Shown: positions 1 to 4,280 of the stretch, piece after piece
Layout: every line of letters begins with the position of its first letter
How positions within the stretch are numbered: position 1 is the first letter of the stretch
Origin: Streptosporangiaceae bacterium
GTDB lineage: Bacteria > Actinomycetota > Actinomycetes > Streptosporangiales > Streptosporangiaceae
DNA: 8,017 bases
Reading direction: 5' to 3'
Assembly (NCBI GenBank): GCA_030052355.1
Contig: JASIGS010000281.1
Location: 1-8,017 of the forward strand
Program-made: the position numbers and the translations under genes
The notes under the pieces: generated by a model
Seen by the model: only the letters and a program-made list of their open reading frames with translations
Databases searched by the model: none
What the model was told of the DNA's origin: nothing

Positions 1-465
1 CTTGCTGCTCAGGCAGCCGAGTCGCAAGCAAGACAGGGAACGCTCTCCTGTTCGTTCCCAGGCTCTGGAGGGCAGGTAAGCGACATTGCCGCCTCCACCG
101 ATGGCGGCCTTACCTGGACGCCCGAGGCGCTGCCGGCAAATGTCCCCGATCCGCAGCTGAGCGGACTCTCGTGCGCGAGTGCGACCGAATGTTGGGCTGC
201 GGGCTCGGAGTCGGTCGTCCAGAACGTGGGCAGCGGAACCAATGACAGTTCGTCGGTGCTGCTCGGCACGACCGATGGCGGTGCCGCTTGGTCGAAGGTG
301 GTCTTCACGGTGCCGACCGGGGCGCCGGATGCCTACGGACAGTCCTACCTTTCCATCGGCGGCGTCGACTGTCCCGCCCAAGGCGTTTGCATCGCACTCG
401 GAGTGGTAGCTCAGAGCTCGCCCACAGCACCCGTCTACAGTCTGGTGTCGGCGCCTTCCCCGTAG
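1..465 (+). CDS. C-terminal part of an Asp-box (BNR-like) beta-propeller protein, 5' end outside window
   Basis: The frame is open from the first base and ends at TAG 463-465, giving 154 residues of a longer protein. An exact Asp-box (S-x-D-x-G-x-T-W, read as STDGGLTW) lies at residues 32-39. A degenerate copy (TTDGGAAW) follows at 90-97, 58 residues later, so the unit is a repeated propeller blade. Cysteine motifs alternate with the Asp-boxes: LSC at 15-17, LSCASATECWAAG at 56-68, and VDCPAQGVCIALG at 122-134. The last two have closely spaced Cys pairs that could form disulfides, which suggests an exported protein. Asp-boxes occur in sialidases and in many non-enzymatic propellers, so no catalytic role can be assigned. 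There is no membrane segment or LPXTG-like anchor at the C-terminus. A GTG at 226 could act as an internal start, but it would cut through the repeat and is unlikely. The family call is fairly secure; the function is unknown. Confidence 0.8.
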   Translation, partial: LAAQAAESQARQGTLSCSFPGSGGQVSDIAASTDGGLTWTPEALPANVPDPQLSGLSCASATECWAAGSESVVQNVGSGTNDSSSVLLGTTDGGAAWSKVVFTVPTGAPDAYGQSYLSIGGVDCPAQGVCIALGVVAQSSPTAPVYSLVSAPSP

Positions 466-600
466 CCCCCGCGATCGTCCTCGTGGTTAGCGCGCGTCTT
501 GGGCTGCTGCGCGATCGCGATCGCCGCCGGCGCGACGGCCGTGCTGCGGCACCACAGCGACCGCCAGGCCTGGCCTCAGGGCTGTCCATGGCATGGCGTC
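466..600. other. Convergent intergenic gap, no gene seen
   Basis: This 135-bp gap separates the stops of two converging genes. I see no convincing coding sequence in it. It holds several short G/C palindromes, including GCGATCGCGATCGC at 511-524 and GCCAGGCCTGGC at 563-574. The only hairpins are weak: CCTG/CAGG around 569-580 and GTGC/GCAC around 541-552. There is no T-tract, so no terminator is called. Confidence 0.5.
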
Positions 601-1581
601 CTAGCCCGGCGTGGCCAACGATCCGCCAGCCGCCGCCAGGTCAGCACTGAGGCGACGCGCGGCCGAACTGGAACGGCCGGGAGCCGTCACGAGATGCTGC
701 CGGAGGAAGAGCGCAGCCCGGTCGAGTGCCTGGTCCGCTTCGTCGAGCACGCCGGCGTAGGTCTGGAAAACGTGAGGCACGCCGGCGGTGATGTCCAGGA
801 TCACGTCGACGCCGGCGTCGAAGGCGCGCTGGGCCATGCGGACAGAGTCGTCGAGCAGTACTTCGTTGGTGCCGACCTGGAGCAGCATCGGGGGGAACCC
901 AGCCGGGTCCGCCAGGGTAGCCGGAGTGAGGAGTTCCTGGTGCGGGTCAGCCCCGGCCAGGTACAGCTCGTTGTTGGCGAGCAGCCGCTCGCGCGTGAAG
1001 ATGGGGTCGATGCCGTGCTTGGCGGCCATGCTGGCCCCGTTGCGGGTGGCATCGAGTCCCGGGGAGAACGCGACGACCGCCGCGGGCATGGGCAGCCCGG
1101 CCCCCCTGGCCATGATCAGCGTGGCCACGGTGAGGCCGCCGCCCGCGGAGTCGCCGGCGATCGCGATCGCGGATGGGTCAGCGCCTGCCTCAAGGAGCGC
1201 CCGGTAGGCGGCGAGCGCGTCGTCGACCGCCGCGGGGAACGGGTGCTCGGGGGCGAGCCGGTAGTCCGGAGAGTAGGCCCGGAAGCCGGTCCGCGCCACG
1301 AGGCCGGCGGTCAGGCACAGGTCCGTCTGCGGGGAACCGACGATGTACCCGCCGCCGTGGAAGAACAGGATGGTGCCGGGCCGTGACTGCCCGGCCGGCT
1401 CTACCAGCATGGTGCGCATGCCGGCGAGGCCCATCTCTGTGGTGCGGACACCGTCCGGGACGATCATGCGGCTCATCAGGGCCGCGTACCCCGCCCGCTG
1501 CTCCTCGATGGTCCGCGACTCCAAGGGCAGTGGCTGGCTCCGCAGCATCGAGTCGATCTTCGTACGCTGTTCGTAGGTCAT
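601..1581 (-). CDS. Alpha/beta-hydrolase, hormone-sensitive-lipase (family IV, abhydrolase_3) esterase/lactonase type
   Basis: The product is 326 residues, typical of the bacterial HSL family, and is probably a cytoplasmic carboxylesterase or lactone hydrolase. The family oxyanion motif HGGG is at 75-78 and the nucleophile elbow GDSAGG at 143-148 (Ser145). The family YRLAPEHPFPAA block is at 107-117, and a GxxHVF histidine is at His270. The usual DPLxD acid block reads NEVLLDD (239-245) instead, so the acid is Glu240 or one of Asp244/Asp245. This variant recalls the branch containing monoterpene-lactone and bialaphos-acetyl hydrolases. The start at ATG 1581 is chosen because GGAGG lies four bases upstream (1586-1590). 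An in-frame upstream start at 1650 would run into the divergent gene and its promoter. About 26 Ala/Ser/Gly-rich residues extend past the catalytic domain. It is divergent from a MarR gene, which is probably its repressor. The substrate is unknown. Confidence 0.92.
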   Translation of the reverse strand: MTYEQRTKIDSMLRSQPLPLESRTIEEQRAGYAALMSRMIVPDGVRTTEMGLAGMRTMLVEPAGQSRPGTILFFHGGGYIVGSPQTDLCLTAGLVARTGFRAYSPDYRLAPEHPFPAAVDDALAAYRALLEAGADPSAIAIAGDSAGGGLTVATLIMARGAGLPMPAAVVAFSPGLDATRNGASMAAKHGIDPIFTRERLLANNELYLAGADPHQELLTPATLADPAGFPPMLLQVGTNEVLLDDSVRMAQRAFDAGVDVILDITAGVPHVFQTYAGVLDEADQALDRAALFLRQHLVTAPGRSSSAARRLSADLAAAGGSLATPG

Positions 1582-1585
1582 CGTT

Positions 1586-1590
1586 CCTCC
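1586..1590 (-). promoter_or_regulatory. Shine-Dalgarno site of the hydrolase gene
   Basis: On the minus strand this reads GGAGG, followed by AACG and then ATG at 1581. It is a strong ribosome binding site, and it decides between the 1581 start and the longer in-frame alternative at 1650. Confidence 0.8.
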
Positions 1591-1597
1591 GAATTTG

Positions 1598-1638
1598 GTT
1601 GCCTGTACAGTATATGCCATGGCAACTATTCGGTCGGA
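1598..1638. promoter_or_regulatory. Divergent promoter/operator region between hydrolase and MarR genes
   Basis: This A/T-richer island sits between two divergent starts. On the minus strand TATACT (1614 to 1609) matches five of six bases of the -10 consensus. It would start a transcript near 1602, leaving about 21 bases of leader that contain the hydrolase GGAGG. On the plus strand TACAGT (1606-1611) has the TAnnnT pattern seven bases before the MarR ATG at 1619, which fits a leaderless transcript. The -35 elements are poor on both strands. Dyads visible here are TGCCATGGCA (1615-1624, perfect), CTGTACAG (1603-1610, perfect), and GTTGCC/GGCAAC arms (1598-1603 and 1621-1626). MarR proteins usually bind such dyads and repress both genes; which dyad is the real site is inference. 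Confidence 0.55.
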
Positions 1639-2089
1639 TCCGCTTGGCATGACGTTCTTCGCCGACCTCGTCCGCTGCGAGACGCGCCTCTATAACGCCT
1701 TCAACGACGAACTCCGGCACGCTCACGGGATCGTTACATCGCAGTTCGAGTTCCTGCGCTACCTGCGGGACCACGCCACGCCCCGGGTGGCCGACCTCGC
1801 CGCCGAGTTCGCAGTCGGCGTGGGAGCCGTTAGCAAGAGCATCGACCGCATGGAGAGTCGGGGCTGGGTTACCCGGCTGCCCAACCCGGACGACCGCCGC
1901 TCGACGGTACTCGCGCTGACAGACCAGGGCCGCGCCCTCGCCGATGCCGCTGACGCAACCTTCCAGGTCCGCCTCGACCAGATCATCGCCTCCGCCGCGA
2001 CGCGAGCGCAGCTGGCCGCCGCGGCACACGTCCTCGCGGCGCTCCGGGCCGTACTCGAACGCGAAAACCTGGGACTCCCGGCCGGGTGA
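1619..2089 (+). CDS. MarR-family winged-helix transcriptional regulator
   Basis: The product is 156 residues, the usual MarR length. A dimerisation helix occupies about residues 12-36. The winged helix-turn-helix spans about 55-107: RVADLAAEF, then the recognition helix GAVSKSIDRMESRGWV at 69-84, then the hallmark wing DDRRSTVLALTDQGRAL at 91-107. A C-terminal helical stretch completes the dimer interface. These proteins are homodimeric DNA-binding repressors released by small ligands, often phenolic or lipophilic compounds. The gene diverges from the hydrolase with 37 bp between starts, the classic layout for a MarR repressor controlling itself and its neighbour. ATG 1619 is preferred. It has no Shine-Dalgarno but sits seven bases after a TACAGT -10-like element, so it may be leaderless. 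TTG 1595 would overlap the promoter, and ATG 1649 is a weaker alternative. There is one cysteine (Cys20), not placed as in OhrR. The ligand is unknown. Confidence 0.92.
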   Translation: MATIRSDPLGMTFFADLVRCETRLYNAFNDELRHAHGIVTSQFEFLRYLRDHATPRVADLAAEFAVGVGAVSKSIDRMESRGWVTRLPNPDDRRSTVLALTDQGRALADAADATFQVRLDQIIASAATRAQLAAAAHVLAALRAVLERENLGLPAG

Positions 2090-2243
2090 GGGCTTTCCGG
2101 GGTCGGCTTCCCAGCTGCCTCGCCTGCTACACCGAGCAGCTCACACCCGTCCAGGCGCGCACCAGGAGGCCGGAACGAACGAGTGTGAGTTTGCAAGGTA
2201 GTTGGCCCTGCCGCTGCGGCCCTCGCGGCTCGATGATGATAAC

Positions 2244-2296
2244 GCCGACCTTGTTTATGGTCGGCATATGCCGTATGGTCGGCATGTGCCGACCAT
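2244..2296. promoter_or_regulatory. Operator array and promoter for the ArsR-type regulator/MFS operon
   Basis: A perfect dyad has 10-bp arms ATGGTCGGCA (2275-2284) and TGCCGACCAT (2287-2296) separated by TG. A second dyad has arms GCCGACC (2244-2250) and GGTCGGC (2259-2265) with an 8-bp spacer. The dyad centres lie 31 bp apart, close to three helical turns. Between them is GGCATATGCC (2263-2272), another perfect palindrome. A promoter is embedded in the array: TTGTTT (2251-2256) as -35, 17 bp, then TATGGT (2274-2279) as -10. It points to transcription from about 2286. The first dyad thus surrounds the -35, and the second covers the -10 and +1, as expected for a repressor that blocks RNA polymerase. 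Binding by the adjacent regulator is inferred. Confidence 0.65.
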
Positions 2297-2834
2297 TGGT
2301 CACGCGGTCACTGGCTGCGACTACGAGGCCGAAGAAACGCTGGTGGTGTCCGAGCCAGAACAGCTGCGGGCGCTGGCCGACGACATGCGAACCGGGATCG
2401 TGTCGCTACTGCGGTCCCGTGCCCGCTCCACCCAGGGACTGGCTCGGGAGCTCGGCGTCCCGAAGGGTACGGTCGGCCACCACTTGAAGGTGCTGGAACG
2501 CGCCGGCCTGGTGAGGGTTGTGCGCACCCGCCAGGTTCGGGCCGTCACGGAGAAGTTCTACGGCCGTACAGCGCACCTGTTCCTGTTCGCCGCGGAGGAC
2601 AAGGCGGACGAGAGGGGGGTGGGCGCCAGCCTGTTCCGCCAGGCCGCCCGGGAGATCGATGCCTCTCCCCATGTCGCGACCTTCGGGCAGGCGATGGCCA
2701 GGCTGACACCCGAGGACCTGGTCCGGCTGGAGAAGCGACTCAAGCGGCTCGCGGAGGATTTCGCTGCCGCAGACAGCCCAGACGGGTCTGGGTACCGCTT
2801 GCCCTTCGCCATGTACCAGACCAGGGATGGCTAG
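2286..2834 (+). CDS. ArsR-type winged-helix regulator, probable repressor of the downstream MFS exporter
   Basis: From the GTG at 2286 the product is 182 residues. The winged HTH lies at about residues 25-95: EPEQLRALADDMRTGIVSLL leads in, STQGLARELGVPKGTVGHHLKVLERAGLV (48-76) is the HTH, and VRVVRTRQVRAVTEKFYGRT is the wing. The C-terminal half is helical and charged (about 110-160). There is no ArsR-type ELCVCDL metal site, so it is unlikely to sense metals. GTG 2286 is preferred because it falls at the predicted transcription start, within a palindrome expected to be non-coding or barely coding. ATG 2268 (itself seven bases after another TATGGT at 2256-2261) and TTG 2202 are in-frame alternatives, and no start has a good Shine-Dalgarno. 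The stop overlaps the exporter start by 8 bp, so the two are translationally coupled. The fold and pairing are secure; the start and ligand are not. Confidence 0.85.
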   Translation: MPTIGHAVTGCDYEAEETLVVSEPEQLRALADDMRTGIVSLLRSRARSTQGLARELGVPKGTVGHHLKVLERAGLVRVVRTRQVRAVTEKFYGRTAHLFLFAAEDKADERGVGASLFRQAAREIDASPHVATFGQAMARLTPEDLVRLEKRLKRLAEDFAAADSPDGSGYRLPFAMYQTRDG

Positions 2835-4140
2835 TCCGTCCCGGCCGGGGCCTCACCGGCTGGGCCGGGACTTCTGGCTGTACTTCACCGGTCAGAGCGT
2901 CTCCCAGCTGGGCAGCTCGTTCACGACCTTCGCCCTCCCGCTGCTGGTCTTCAGGTTGACCCATTCCGCCACCGACCTGGCGATCAGCACCGTGGCGACC
3001 TTCATCCCTTACCTGCTGTTCGGGCTGTTGCTGGGCGCCGTTGTGGACCGGGTCGACCGGCGCCGGATGATGCTGCGCACGGATGTCGCGCGAGCCCTGG
3101 TGATCGCGATGCTGCCGGTGCTGTCGCTGCTCGGCGTGCTCGCGGTCTGGCAGATCTACGCGGTGACCTTCCTCCAGTCGACCCTCGGGATCCTGTTCAC
3201 CTGCGGCGAGTTCGCGGCCATACCGGCCCTTGTTAGCGGGGACGAGCTAGTCACCGCCAACGCCCGGATCATGGCGACCAACAACGTCGGGCCCATACTC
3301 GGCCCGACCGTCGCCGGGGCACTTGTCGCCTTCTTGCCCGTCGCGCAGCTGCTGTTCTTCGACGCGGCCTCGTTCCTCGTCTCCGCAGCCGCCCTCACCG
3401 CCATCCGGCGCAGCTTCAACCCCGGCGCGGCACCTGTGAAGATGGCGGGGAAAGTGGCACAGACCTTGCTCGCCGACGTCCGGCAGGGGCTCGAGTATGT
3501 CTGGCACCACCCTGTGCTGCGGTCGATCTCCATCATGATGGCGCTGATCAACTTCGTCTATGCGACCGCCAGCGCCCAGCTCGTGCTCTTCGCCGCCCGG
3601 GCACTGCACGCATCGAGTTCCGAGATCGGCTTCCTCTTCGCGTGCGGGGCAGCTGGCATCGTCATCGTGAGCCTGCTGGCCGGCCCGATCCGCCGGCGCC
3701 TTTCGTTCGCCGTCACGGCGCTCGGCGCGCTCGTAGTCTCCGGGCTCACGCTCACGGCCATGGCTCTGCTGCACTCCTACCCGGCAGCGCTCGTGCTATG
3801 GGGAGCCTCCTCCGGGTTCGGCCTGCTGCTCAACATCAATACCGGCGCCCTGCGGCAGGCCATCGTCCCGCCGCAACTGTTTGGCCGAGTGGTAAGCGTT
3901 GCCCAGGTGCTGGCCTGGTCGGCCGTCCCGCTCGGGTCCATCGCAGGCGCGGCAGCGATCAACGCCAGCAGCGTCACCACCGTCTACGCGGTCATCGGCG
4001 TCCTCATCGCCGCCATTGCCCTGGCGTTCACCGTGAGCCCGGTAGGCCAAGGCGACCACTACCTGGAAGAAGCTGCGAAGTGCCGAGCGGAGCCGGCCGC
4101 CCCAACCGCCAGCCTCTCGATCCCACCGTCGCCAGAATGA
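2827..4140 (+). CDS. MFS exporter, 12 transmembrane segments (MFS_3-like drug/metabolite efflux)
   Basis: The product is 437 residues, the normal length for a 12-TM MFS permease. The N-terminus has the LGRDFWLYFTGQSVSQLGSSF opening common in the MFS_3/EntS-like group. Motif A between TM2 and TM3 reads GAVVDRVDRRRMM (70-82). Hydrophobic segments lie at about 18-42, 49-71, 85-106, 108-130, 150-170, 172-193, 232-258, 266-286, 291-313, 317-340, 355-378 and 382-404. A cytoplasmic loop separates the two halves at about 194-230. The LFGRVVSVAQ block (351-360) is also typical. It probably works as a proton-driven exporter in the cytoplasmic membrane. The ATG lies inside the end of the upstream regulator gene (ATGGCTAG overlap), so it is the second gene of that operon and is probably induced by its own substrate. 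About 30 polar residues trail the last TM. The substrate cannot be read from sequence; multidrug, antibiotic or siderophore export are possibilities. Confidence 0.9.
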   Translation: MASPSRPGPHRLGRDFWLYFTGQSVSQLGSSFTTFALPLLVFRLTHSATDLAISTVATFIPYLLFGLLLGAVVDRVDRRRMMLRTDVARALVIAMLPVLSLLGVLAVWQIYAVTFLQSTLGILFTCGEFAAIPALVSGDELVTANARIMATNNVGPILGPTVAGALVAFLPVAQLLFFDAASFLVSAAALTAIRRSFNPGAAPVKMAGKVAQTLLADVRQGLEYVWHHPVLRSISIMMALINFVYATASAQLVLFAARALHASSSEIGFLFACGAAGIVIVSLLAGPIRRRLSFAVTALGALVVSGLTLTAMALLHSYPAALVLWGASSGFGLLLNINTGALRQAIVPPQLFGRVVSVAQVLAWSAVPLGSIAGAAAINASSVTTVYAVIGVLIAAIALAFTVSPVGQGDHYLEEAAKCRAEPAAPTASLSIPPSPE

Positions 4141-4205
4141 CTGGCCTCAACGTACGGCTGTGAAGTTGCAAGATCGTCGGCCCCGCTGTCATCTCTTCGC
4201 GCGTT

Positions 4206-4228
4206 CGGGCGGCCTGATCGGCTGCCCG
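4206..4228 (+). terminator. Candidate terminator hairpin after the MFS gene
   Basis: Arms CGGGCGGCC (4206-4214) and GGCTGCCCG (4220-4228) form a nine-pair stem including one G-U, closed by the loop TGATC. It lies 66 bases past the MFS stop. No T-tract follows, which is common in high-G+C genomes but lowers certainty. It could also serve the convergent gene, where the G-U becomes an A-C mismatch. Confidence 0.45.
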
Positions 4229-4259
4229 TGTGCCTCCTCAGGATTCTGTCCACGGATGC

Positions 4260-4275
4260 TCTCCGTTTCCGGAGA
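4260..4275 (-). terminator. Short GAAA-loop hairpin after the Ig-repeat gene
   Basis: On the minus strand TCTCCG and CGGAGA form a six-pair stem with a GAAA tetraloop, five bases after the stop codon region of the large gene. No T-tract follows. It is a weak terminator or mRNA-end stabiliser candidate. Confidence 0.3.
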
Positions 4276-4280
4276 CCGCC

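Noticed and set aside
499..1386. Long open + frame opposite the hydrolase
   Set aside because: It is Arg/Gly-rich with no recognisable motif, and it lies antisense to a gene with an intact catalytic set and ribosome binding site. This is the usual high-G+C shadow frame.
1619..1720. MarR protein as an OhrR-type peroxide sensor because of Cys20
   Set aside because: The Cys context (VRCETRLY) and its distance to the following helix do not match the reactive N-terminal Cys of OhrR, and the neighbour is not an Ohr osmotically inducible protein.
2124..2139. Hairpin CTGCT/AGCAG downstream of the MarR gene as a terminator
   Set aside because: It has a five-pair stem, a six-base loop and no T-tract, too weak to support a terminator call.
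2086..2285. Possible small gene between the MarR and ArsR-type genes
   Set aside because: The open frames here have no ribosome binding site or recognisable protein, and the right end is occupied by operator dyads.
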